From NCBI RefSeq assembly GCF_003095375.1, contig NZ_QEHR01000015.1:1-34202 (forward strand): 34,202 bases of DNA, written 5' to 3'. The notes under the pieces are model-generated. The model saw nothing but the letters and a program-made list of their open reading frames with translations, did no database searches and was not told the DNA's origin. The translations under genes and the position numbers were made by a program. Of this stretch, positions 25,124-32,402 are shown piece by piece; position 1 is the stretch's first letter; the number at the start of each line of letters is the position of its first letter. This DNA comes from Marixanthomonas spongiae (lineage in GTDB: Bacteria > Bacteroidota > Bacteroidia > Flavobacteriales > Flavobacteriaceae).

Positions 25124-27406
25124 ATGTTTAAAAAATATGCTACGGCGGTTATGCTTATAGCCGTCTTTTTTAATGGTGCTGCTCAATTTACAGGGAAGGT
25201 TATTTCAGAAAATGGCAACCCAATTGAAAGTGTTTCGATAACAGTTGCCAATTCCATAAAAGTCAATACGAATGTCAATGGGGAATTTACATTCTCTTCG
25301 GAAATTGAACTTCCTACTACCATTTTATTGCAACATCCTGATTATTATACTGAAACTTTCACTATTTCAGAAACAGGAAATACCTATATTCTGAAAAAAA
25401 CAAAAGAAGCCGAACAATTAGAAACTGTTGTTTTAGCTTCCAAGTTTCAAAAAGAAAGTGGTGTGCTCGTACCTACTTCAAATATTTCCTCTAAAACAAT
25501 TGAAACCTATAGCCCGGTCGATTTGGTTTCAGCGATTAATGAAACGCCCGGCGTGTACATTCAGCAAGGCGCTATCAATACCAACCGAATTACCATTCGT
25601 GGCGTAGGTTCCCGCACCTTGTACGGCACCAATAAAATACGGGCTTACTTTAATGGTATTCCCATCACCAACGGTGTAGGTGAAACCGCAATTGACACGT
25701 ACGACGCCAACGACATACAGAATGTTGAAATTATTAAAGGTCCAAAAGCTACGCAATATGGAACTAACCTTGGTGGAACGTTACTGCTCAATTCAAAAGA
25801 GCCACTAAAAAGCGAAGTTAAAATTTCAAATACAACAACAGCGGGGTCGTACGGATTGTTTAAAAATACAGTAAGCGCTTCTATAAAAGATGACAAGCTT
25901 TCGATTCATTTTAATTACGATCACCTGCAACAGGACGGCTATCGCGATAACAGCCGGTACAATCGGAATAGTTATTTTCTAAACACAGATTATCAATTTA
26001 ATGAAAAGTACAGCCTTTCCTTTCTAATAAACCATCTCAACAACAACGCTCAAATTCCGAGTTCTTTGGGGCTAACCGATTTTACCGAAGACCCTTCGCA
26101 AGCTGCTTTTACATGGGATGCTTCCAAAGGTTATGAAGACAACCGCCAAACGGTGACTGGACTTAGTTTCTCTAGTAAATTTTCAGAAACGTTTAGCAAT
26201 ACCACGAGTGTGTATTATACCTATTTAGATCATTATGAGCCACGCCCTTTTAATATTCTCGATGAATTAACCAATGGTTACGGCGCCCGAACAGTGTTTG
26301 AAAAAAAATTTATCTTTAACCAACAACAAGCCAGTGTGAACTACGGTGCTGAATGGTACCAAGACGAATACCGTTGGAAAACGATTGAAAATTTATATGA
26401 AAAAAACAACGGCCAAGGTAGCTTGGAAGGTAATTTACTTAGCAAGAATAAAGAAGTTAGAAAACAACTGAATGCATTTGCCACAACCAAAATATCCCTT
26501 AGTTCAACGCTTGAAACAGAGTTAGGCCTCAACATCAATAAAACAACATACAGCTATAAAGATGAGTTTAATACGGGCGCAAGTAATACTTCTGCAGATA
26601 GGAATTTCGACGCCATTTTTGCACCCAGTATCACTTTTTTATATACAGCATCGGCTAATAGGGTTTTCTTCGGAAATATTAGCCGGGGTTTTAATTATCC
26701 CAGTCTGGAAGAAACGTTGACACCTGATGGAGTCATCAACCCCGAAATTGGTCCTGAAACCGGTTGGAATTATGAAATAGGAACTGAGCTCTATTTCTTT
26801 AACCGAAGTTTACGTATTAAATCTTCTGCTTATTTACTATCCATATCCAATTTATTGGTGGCCGAACGTGTGGGCGACGATCAATACATTGGCAGGAATG
26901 CTGGCAAAACCCATCATCGAGGTTTGGAGTTTCAAGCAGATTATACTTTTAAAATAGCATCTGTACTTGAAGTTAATCCCTTTTTAAATACAGAATTCAA
27001 CTTTCATAAGTTTATTGATTTTGTGGACGAAGCAGACGATTTTTCAGGAAATGACCTCACTGGTGTACCTGATAAAAAAATAACCACAGGAGTACGTATC
27101 TATCATAATTCTGGGTTAGGCCTGTCTTCAAATTTCAGATATATTGGTAGTCAACCAATAACCGATAGTAATTCGTTGTATAGGGAGTCGTACAACCTGT
27201 TAAATATACAAGCCGAATATAAAAGGGCGATAGCAGCTACTTTTTATATCCGGCTTTCAGCAGGCATTAATAATGTAACTAACTCTACGTATGCCTCCTC
27301 AATTTTAATTAATGCTTCTGGTTTTGGTGGAAGTGAACCTCGGTACTACTACCCTGGTTTACCCCGTAATTATTACAGTAGTTTACAAATTCAATATACT
27401 TTTTAA
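25124..27406 (+). CDS. TonB-dependent outer membrane receptor with CarboxypepD-like N-terminal domain
   Basis: This 760-aa protein has a signal peptide (to about residue 20), a carboxypeptidase-regulatory-like domain (about 21-92: FTGKVISENGNPIESVSITV), a plug domain (about 105-225: SAINETPGVYIQQGA, ITIRGVGSRTLYG, VEIIKGPKATQYGTNLGGTL) and a 22-strand barrel ending SLQIQYTF with a C-terminal Phe. It takes up a ligand using TonB energy. The layout resembles FecA-type siderophore or cation-complex receptors rather than SusC, and no SusD gene is adjacent. The ligand is unknown. Confidence 0.9.
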   Translation: MFKKYATAVMLIAVFFNGAAQFTGKVISENGNPIESVSITVANSIKVNTNVNGEFTFSSEIELPTTILLQHPDYYTETFTISETGNTYILKKTKEAEQLETVVLASKFQKESGVLVPTSNISSKTIETYSPVDLVSAINETPGVYIQQGAINTNRITIRGVGSRTLYGTNKIRAYFNGIPITNGVGETAIDTYDANDIQNVEIIKGPKATQYGTNLGGTLLLNSKEPLKSEVKISNTTTAGSYGLFKNTVSASIKDDKLSIHFNYDHLQQDGYRDNSRYNRNSYFLNTDYQFNEKYSLSFLINHLNNNAQIPSSLGLTDFTEDPSQAAFTWDASKGYEDNRQTVTGLSFSSKFSETFSNTTSVYYTYLDHYEPRPFNILDELTNGYGARTVFEKKFIFNQQQASVNYGAEWYQDEYRWKTIENLYEKNNGQGSLEGNLLSKNKEVRKQLNAFATTKISLSSTLETELGLNINKTTYSYKDEFNTGASNTSADRNFDAIFAPSITFLYTASANRVFFGNISRGFNYPSLEETLTPDGVINPEIGPETGWNYEIGTELYFFNRSLRIKSSAYLLSISNLLVAERVGDDQYIGRNAGKTHHRGLEFQADYTFKIASVLEVNPFLNTEFNFHKFIDFVDEADDFSGNDLTGVPDKKITTGVRIYHNSGLGLSSNFRYIGSQPITDSNSLYRESYNLLNIQAEYKRAIAATFYIRLSAGINNVTNSTYASSILINASGFGGSEPRYYYPGLPRNYYSSLQIQYTF

Positions 27407-27429
27407 GGCATCTCATTTCAGAAGAAATA

Positions 27430-27813
27430 CTATCCTATAAACGGAATAGTCATAAAAAGACTTGGTGGTTGATTATTGCTGGCCCTTACTGCATTGACAA
27501 TGGGTAACACAAAGGCCACAATACCTATAAAAATGAGCATTAAAATTCCTAAACCTAATAGTAGTATGGCAGGAATGCTTATGATAGTCAATAAAATCAA
27601 GGTCAGCTGAAAATTAACGATCGCCTTGCCGTGTTCGTTCATTCCCACTACTTTGTCTCTTTGGGTAAGCCATAGAATCAGTGGCACAATAAGGCCGCCA
27701 AATCCGGTAACATACGTTAACAATTGAGATACATGTGTGATGACCAGTAACTGGTTGTCGTAGCGTTTTGCAGTAGTGCTTTGTGTTTGTGGTGTGGGAT
27801 TGATTACTTCCAT
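27430..27813 (-). CDS. DUF4870 family membrane protein
   Basis: This 127-aa protein has a polar N-terminus (MEVINPTPQTQ) followed by three to four membrane segments. The core, ITHVSQLLTYVTGFGGLIVP, WLTQRDK, EHGKAIVNFQLT and a final hydrophobic block with NAVRASN, is the DUF4870 (Tic20-like) pattern. Function is unknown. It converges with the TonB receptor gene (23 bp between stops). Confidence 0.85.
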   Translation of the reverse strand: MEVINPTPQTQSTTAKRYDNQLLVITHVSQLLTYVTGFGGLIVPLILWLTQRDKVVGMNEHGKAIVNFQLTLILLTIISIPAILLLGLGILMLIFIGIVAFVLPIVNAVRASNNQPPSLFMTIPFIG

Positions 27814-27899
27814 TTTTATGATTGATTTTGATGCTGTACCTTATAGGTAGTAAAATGTGATAAAATGTTACAGTTAATCCTATCGCCAAAGGAATTATG

Positions 27900-27942
27900 T
27901 ATTTTTGCAACTTAAAATATGGCAGGCATGAGACTCCTGCCG
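27900..27942 (+). promoter_or_regulatory. mnmE promoter -7 box and 5' leader hairpin
   Basis: TATTTTTG (27900-27907) places the start near 27912. The leader of about 86 nt contains the hairpin GGCAGG (27921-27926), loop CATGAGACT... and CCTGCC (about 27936-27941). No T run follows, so it is not a terminator. A role in mnmE expression is unproven. Confidence 0.4.
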
Positions 27943-27997
27943 AAGTTTATACTGAGCATTTCAAAATAAATATAGTTTAGCCGTAGTACAAGAATTT

Positions 27998-29395
27998 ATG
28001 ACACACACCGATACCATTGTAGCTTTAGCCACCCCATCGGGAGCCGGCGCCATTGCCATCATCAGGCTTTCAGGGCCCGATGCCATTGCCATTGCCGCCA
28101 ATTTGTTTGCTTCTGTTTCTGGCAAAAACTTAGCGAAGCAGAAAACACACACCGTGCATCTTGGGAATATCGTGGACGGTACCCGTGTGATAGACCAAGT
28201 TTTGGCTACGGTGTTTAAAAACCCCAATAGTTACACTGGGGAAAATGTGGTTGAGTTTTCGTGCCACGGCAGCAGTTACATTCAACAGGAAATAATACAA
28301 CTATGCCTTCGGAACGGTTGCCGTATGGCTCAAGCCGGGGAATTTACTCTTCGGGCTTTCTTAAACGGAAAAATGGACTTAAGCCAAGCTGAAGCCGTGG
28401 CCGATTTGATAAGTAGTGATTCGGCCGCTTCGCACCAACTGGCCATGCAACAAATGCGCGGCGGTTTTTCTTCGGAAATAAAAAAATTGCGCCAAGAGCT
28501 GTTAGACTTCGCGTCTTTAATTGAATTAGAATTAGACTTTGCCGAAGAAGATGTGGAATTTGCCAATCGCGATGAATTCCAGAAATTAATAACCCGAATC
28601 ACCCATGTTTTAAAACGATTGATTGACTCCTTTGCCACGGGGAATGTGTTGAAAAACGGAATTCCAGTAGCCATTGTGGGCGAACCGAATGTGGGGAAAT
28701 CAACATTATTGAATGCGTTATTAAACGAAGAGCGCGCCATTGTAAGCGACATTGCCGGTACTACGCGTGACACCATTGAAGATGAAATTACCATTGGTGG
28801 CATTGGCTTCCGGTTTATCGATACTGCTGGAATTAGGGAAACGACCGATACCATTGAAGGCTTGGGCATAAAAAAGACTTTTGAAAAAATGGAGCAAGCG
28901 CAGGTGGTTGTGTTGCTTGTAGATAGTGTTCAATTAACTAGTGGTTCCGATGTAATTAAGAAGAGAAAAGTTGAAATAGAGAAAATTAAAAACAAATTTC
29001 CTCAAAAACCCTTGGTGATTATTGCCAACAAAGTAGATCAACTGTCGCCTGAGAAAATCTCAAATCTTAAATCTCAAATCCCAAATCTCAAATTACTTTC
29101 TGCTAAAACAGGAGAAGGTGTCGAAGAGCTTCAATCTACCCTACTCGATTTTGTAAATACTGGAGCGTTACGTAACAACGAAACCATTGTTACCAACACC
29201 CGCCATTATGATGCCCTTTTAAAAGCATTGGAAGAAATCCATAAAGTACAACAAGGCATAGACAGCAATTTAAGTAGCGATCTCATGGCGATAGATATTC
29301 GTCAAGCCTTATATTACTTTGGTGAAATCACTGGGGAAATCAGTAATGACGAGTTGTTAGGTAATATTTTTGCTAATTTTTGCATCGGGAAGTAG
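27998..29395 (+). CDS. mnmE: tRNA uridine-5-carboxymethylaminomethyl modification GTPase
   Basis: This 465-aa enzyme works with MnmG to modify U34 of tRNAs. The N-terminal tetrahydrofolate-binding domain starts TDTIVALATPSGAGAIAIIR. G-domain motifs are GEPNVGKST (228-236), G2 TT in GTTRDT, DTAG (275-278), NKVD (344-347) and SAK (368-370). The C-terminus is FCIGK with the conserved Cys. Between NKVD and SAK the sequence ISNLKSQIPNLK is encoded by a 7-base iterated repeat (about 29054-29094) that looks like an in-frame expansion. Length remains in the normal range. Confidence 0.95.
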   Translation: MTHTDTIVALATPSGAGAIAIIRLSGPDAIAIAANLFASVSGKNLAKQKTHTVHLGNIVDGTRVIDQVLATVFKNPNSYTGENVVEFSCHGSSYIQQEIIQLCLRNGCRMAQAGEFTLRAFLNGKMDLSQAEAVADLISSDSAASHQLAMQQMRGGFSSEIKKLRQELLDFASLIELELDFAEEDVEFANRDEFQKLITRITHVLKRLIDSFATGNVLKNGIPVAIVGEPNVGKSTLLNALLNEERAIVSDIAGTTRDTIEDEITIGGIGFRFIDTAGIRETTDTIEGLGIKKTFEKMEQAQVVVLLVDSVQLTSGSDVIKKRKVEIEKIKNKFPQKPLVIIANKVDQLSPEKISNLKSQIPNLKLLSAKTGEGVEELQSTLLDFVNTGALRNNETIVTNTRHYDALLKALEEIHKVQQGIDSNLSSDLMAIDIRQALYYFGEITGEISNDELLGNIFANFCIGK

Positions 29396-29514
29396 ACAGT
29401 AATTTTATTTGATTTCATTTGCTGTTAATTTACTGTAAATCAAATTTTTGATAACAGCTCTCAAAGTTTACCTTCTCTTGATTATTCGGTTTTTATACTT
29501 TTATTACATCTAAT

Positions 29515-29568
29515 TTACACCTCGAAATTATTTTTTACACCCGAGGTGTAAAAATTACACCTCGGGTG
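29515..29568. repeat. Strong inverted repeat plus extra half-copy between convergent genes
   Basis: CACCCGAGGTGTAA (29538-29551) and TTACACCTCGGGTG (29555-29568) form a perfect 14-bp stem around loop AAA. A third copy of TTACACCTCG begins near 29515. The element is between the stops of mnmE and the DUF6691 gene, where a two-way terminator is expected, but neither strand has a clean T run after the stem. The rest of 29396-29665 holds no gene. Confidence 0.7.
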
Positions 29569-29665
29569 AAAATCCATCTCAGAAAGAAAAAATTGAAAAG
29601 TGCTATGACAAATCTTTATATTGAATTTTATAAAGACAAAATGCTTTGGGCAGTGTAGTCAACTT

Positions 29666-30079
29666 CTAATGCGGCAACCTACCCTTAACCAATCCATACA
29701 AAAACGTGCCAGCGATAGCGCCAAAAATCACTATCAAGATAGATGCATAACCTGCGCCTGCGAGCACATACATAGGGCCTGGACAAGCACCTGCAAGTGC
29801 CCAACCCAACCCGAAAATAATACCGCCTATTAAATAGCGAGGCACACTTTTGTTTTTTGGTGTAAGGCTCATTTCGCTGCCATCGAAGGGCTTTATGTTT
29901 TTACGTTTTATAAGCTGTACGCCTATGACTCCAAGCACCAAGGCTGAACCCATAATTCCGTACATATGGAAACTGCCAAATTGAAACATTTCATAAATAC
30001 GGAACCAAGATGCTGCTTCAGATTTGAACATTATAATTCCGAAGAAAATACCGATAACTAAATATATAAAATAACGCAT
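29666..30079 (-). CDS. YeeE/YedE-type sulfur transport half-protein (DUF6691 type)
   Basis: This 137-aa protein has four hydrophobic segments. WALAGACPGPMYVLAGAG (Cys99) is the conserved Cys motif of the second half of YeeE/YedE sulfur transporters, here as a separate polypeptide. YeeE binds and passes thiosulfate through a chain of membrane cysteines; paired half-proteins like this one (PmpA/PmpB type) are taken to do likewise. The gene is 3 nt after its partner and surely co-transcribed. Confidence 0.85.
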   Translation of the reverse strand: MRYFIYLVIGIFFGIIMFKSEAASWFRIYEMFQFGSFHMYGIMGSALVLGVIGVQLIKRKNIKPFDGSEMSLTPKNKSVPRYLIGGIIFGLGWALAGACPGPMYVLAGAGYASILIVIFGAIAGTFLYGLVKGRLPH

Positions 30080-30082
30080 AGT

Positions 30083-30640
30083 TTAAAAGATTAAAGGGTA
30101 AAATAAATGAACCATTATCAGCCCACCTATAAAAAAGCCTATGGTGGCTATAAGAGATGGCAACTGAAGGTTGCTTATTCCAGAAATGGAATGACCAGAT
30201 GTACAGCCGCCAGCATATCGCGCACCAAAACCAACTAATAGACCGCCTACTAATAGTATGCTAATGATAAACGGATTGCTTAACGCATCTGCCGCAAAAA
30301 TTTCAGGAGGTAAATAACTTTCGCCAGCACTTGTTATTTGATAATCTTCTGCGAGTTGTTGTGCCACGTTGGGATTAATTTCAACAGTGTTATTGCTCAT
30401 ATAATTTGTAGCAATAAAACCACCGATTACGGCACCCAACACCACCATTAAATTCCAGCGTTGTGCTTTCCAATCAAATTTAAAGAAGTCGGCTGCTTTG
30501 CCACCACCGACTGCCGCACAGGCAGTTCTCAGGTTCGATGACATACCAAATTGCTTTCCTACAAGCAACAAGATAAACATTACAAGTGCAATAAGTGGTC
30601 CGCCTACGTACCACGGCCAAGGTTCATATATAAAATCCAT
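30083..30640 (-). CDS. YeeE/YedE family sulfur transport half-protein (first half)
   Basis: This 185-aa membrane protein has about five hydrophobic segments, with the motif ARYAGGCTSGHSISG (Cys146) diagnostic for YeeE/YedE, plus Cys41 in LRTACAAVGGG. It should form, with the next gene, a channel for thiosulfate or another sulfur species. I start at ATG 30640 (MDFIYEPWPW). The frame is open to 30694, but that start lies upstream of the promoter box at 30658-30665 and inside the palindromic operator. Confidence 0.88.
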   Translation of the reverse strand: MDFIYEPWPWYVGGPLIALVMFILLLVGKQFGMSSNLRTACAAVGGGKAADFFKFDWKAQRWNLMVVLGAVIGGFIATNYMSNNTVEINPNVAQQLAEDYQITSAGESYLPPEIFAADALSNPFIISILLVGGLLVGFGARYAGGCTSGHSISGISNLQLPSLIATIGFFIGGLIMVHLFYPLIF

Positions 30641-30657
30641 ATTAAATAATTTTTGTG

Positions 30658-30730
30658 CAAAGATGACAGTTTTAATAGGTCCAGTTAGTAACAATAGTTA
30701 CAGTAGTATCAATTTTATTTTCTTAATTTG
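30658..30730. promoter_or_regulatory. Divergent promoters around a shared GTAAC-N4-GTTAC operator
   Basis: The palindrome GTAACAATAGTTAC occupies 30688-30701 (centre 30694.5). On the minus strand CATCTTTG (30665-30658) serves yeeE; on the plus strand TTAATTTG (30723-30730) may serve the 51-aa gene. Palindrome centre to last box base is 36.5 and 35.5 bp, placing the centre near -41.5. Both boxes lack a good -33 TTG, as expected of activator-dependent promoters. The 5-4-5 shape is that of CRP/FNR-family sites. Confidence 0.6.
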
Positions 30731-30746
30731 AATAAAAATAAAAACT

Positions 30747-30902
30747 ATGACACGTAATAAAAAAATAAACTTGATTTCTATATTGCTCGCTTTAACCGCT
30801 ATTGCAATGCTTGTAATAGGCATTGTTATGAAGATTCCTGCACCTGCTATTACTGGTATTGGCTTTCTATTGATTGTTTGGGCTTTTCAGGTGCTAAAAT
30901 AA
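30747..30902 (+). CDS. Small 51-aa two-helix membrane protein
   Basis: ATG 30747 to TAA 30902 encodes 51 residues: a basic start (MTRNKKIN), a first hydrophobic helix (about 9-28), a short turn MKIPAPAITG and a second helix (about 33-48) ending FQVLK. I do not recognise a family. Support for a real gene comes from the position, divergent from yeeE behind the shared operator with a start 17 nt from the promoter box, and from the clean membrane pattern. It could be a small subunit of the transport system. Confidence 0.6.
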   Translation: MTRNKKINLISILLALTAIAMLVIGIVMKIPAPAITGIGFLLIVWAFQVLK

Positions 30903-31010
30903 ATAGTTGCTTGTTACAATTGCCCTCATAATATATCTGTAGGATTATATATGTGGCATAGATGTTTAACAAGCTACCGCACCTTTTGTTTTGGAGTTTT
31001 AGAGAGTTAA

Positions 31011-31054
31011 GTAACAAAAGTTACAAACCAAACTTATAATTATTTCTATTTTTG
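31011..31054 (+). promoter_or_regulatory. Second GTAAC-N4-GTTAC operator with -7 box
   Basis: GTAACAAAAGTTAC (31011-31024, centre 31017.5) precedes TATTTTTG (31047-31054). Centre to last box base is 36.5 bp, identical to the yeeE promoter. There is no good -33 TTG. The transcript would start near 31059, only about 5 nt before the GTG at 31064. Confidence 0.6.
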
Positions 31055-31063
31055 TCTTAATTC

Positions 31064-31426
31064 GTGAAAAGTAAAGTTTACATATCGATATTGTTAACCT
31101 TGGTGTTTATGGTAAAACTTGTTGCCATAGATGCAAATGGGCTGAATGCGTTGTTTAACGGAAAAGGAATTTCTTTTGTAAAACCTTTTTGTGAAAAAGA
31201 AAATTTTCAAGAGAGCACCGATAAAACAGCAGATTTTTCGCAAATAGACTTCGGTTCGTCACAAATTGTTGCATTAACGGGTGTTTGCACCTCCCAATTT
31301 CAATTTGAACTTTTCTCTTGGGAATCAACTATCTTAAGCCCTATTACTGTATTAAACACTAATTTTTCTTCCAATTTAAGTTATCCTTACCTAGATAATG
31401 ATTCTCCGCCACCCCGCTTGGCATAA
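31064..31426 (+). CDS. Unknown 120-aa exported protein in the sulfur cluster
   Basis: The start is GTG at 31064 (MKSKVYISILL); the next in-frame ATG would remove most of the signal sequence. Residues 5-22 are hydrophobic, consistent with a signal peptide or anchor, and the remainder is polar with two cysteines (PFCEKEN, TGVCTSQ) and a C-terminal SPPPRLA. I do not recognise the family. It is the first gene after the second operator and probably begins the doxX-dsrE-soxB operon. The predicted leader is very short. Confidence 0.6.
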   Translation: MKSKVYISILLTLVFMVKLVAIDANGLNALFNGKGISFVKPFCEKENFQESTDKTADFSQIDFGSSQIVALTGVCTSQFQFELFSWESTILSPITVLNTNFSSNLSYPYLDNDSPPPRLA

Positions 31427-31551
31427 TTTCTATTTAATGATTTTTTAAGTCGATTCTTCCGTAGAGGCTGTTCGTAAACAAGAATTAAGCTGTATCTATT
31501 TATTGCGGAAAGACATCGCACAAAAGAAAACACTCTTTTAACTATTTTACA

Positions 31552-31950
31552 ATGGCTACCAAAATTTTAGTAAGCCGTCGTTCTGTACAATTGTTACGTA
31601 TACTGGTAAGTGGCATATTTCTCGTTGCAAGTTTTAATCACTTGCTTAATGTAGAAAAAACCATCCAACGTATTGAACAAGCCAATTTTAAAGGTATCGC
31701 TTATTTTTTTGGCGAACCCCAATGGCTTATTATACTATCTGGTATCGTAATGCTCATAGCTGGTTTTCTGTTTCTCATTGGTTATAAAACCAAGTGGGCA
31801 GCAATTGTACTAATGGCAGTTTTAATACCTATTACATTAACCATTCAAGTGGGCCAGATTACAACTCTTGGACCGCTCTTTAAAAATATAGCAATTATCG
31901 GTGGACTTCTCTTTTTTGTACTGAATGACACCAATAACCTTTTAAAATAA
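31552..31950 (+). CDS. DoxX family membrane protein
   Basis: This 132-aa protein has four membrane helices and the DoxX pattern: LLRILVSGIFLVASFNHLLN in helix 1, then an EPQWLIILSGIVMLIAGFLF helix and a C-terminal KNIAIIGGLLFFVLND. DoxX/DoxD-type proteins are membrane parts of thiosulfate:quinone oxidoreductase in archaea and appear in many sulfur and oxidative-stress modules. Here the 6-nt gap to the dsrE-like gene links it to sulfur handling. A role in passing electrons to quinone is inferred. Confidence 0.8.
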   Translation: MATKILVSRRSVQLLRILVSGIFLVASFNHLLNVEKTIQRIEQANFKGIAYFFGEPQWLIILSGIVMLIAGFLFLIGYKTKWAAIVLMAVLIPITLTIQVGQITTLGPLFKNIAIIGGLLFFVLNDTNNLLK

Positions 31951-31956
31951 ACAAAA

Positions 31957-32379
31957 ATGAAAACGTATTTATTTAGTTCCCTTTTTTTAATGTTAACCCT
32001 GTTCGGAACCCTTACCACACAGGCGCAACAAACAAATGACAACAAAAACAATTATGTGGTATTGACAAAAAAAGTACCACAATTACAACCCATTATTTTA
32101 ACGGCGGAAGCTTTAAAACTAGAAGAAGGAGATGCTTTTGGAGAGTTTAAAGTGGTTATCTGCGGAAAAGGAATAGGTGATATCACCAATACCGAAAAAA
32201 TAAGTGGGTTTATCAAAAAAGCTAAAAAAGCAGGTGTACAAATTGTTGCTTGCGGATTTTCACTTAATAAATTCAACATAGACAGAGCTAATGTTCCAAA
32301 AGAAATTAAAGTAGTTGATAACGGAATACTCTATAATTTCCAACTTCAAAAGAAAGGATACAAAAGCATTAGTTTATAA
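31957..32379 (+). CDS. Exported DsrE-like sulfur-carrier protein
   Basis: This 140-aa protein has a signal peptide (cleavage near TQAQQ, residue 24) and a DsrE/DsrF-like alpha/beta domain. Cysteines in VVICGKG (Cys69) and IVACGFSLNKF (Cys99) sit at places where DsrE-family proteins carry sulfane sulfur as persulfide. Because of the signal peptide it should act in the periplasm, unlike classical cytosolic DsrEFH. It lies between doxX and the soxB-like gene with short gaps of 6 and 23 nt. Confidence 0.8.
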   Translation: MKTYLFSSLFLMLTLFGTLTTQAQQTNDNKNNYVVLTKKVPQLQPIILTAEALKLEEGDAFGEFKVVICGKGIGDITNTEKISGFIKKAKKAGVQIVACGFSLNKFNIDRANVPKEIKVVDNGILYNFQLQKKGYKSISL

Positions 32380-32402
32380 TTATAAAAAGAAAAACAAAAA
32401 GA

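Noticed and set aside
27912-27997. Riboswitch or attenuator in the mnmE leader.
   Set aside because: Only one 6-bp hairpin is visible, without a recognisable aptamer or T run; too little to support a riboswitch.
30641-30694. Longer N-terminus for the YeeE half-protein (start at 30694).
   Set aside because: The added codons lie over the predicted promoter and operator, and are not membrane-like; the ATG at 30640 fits the transcript start.
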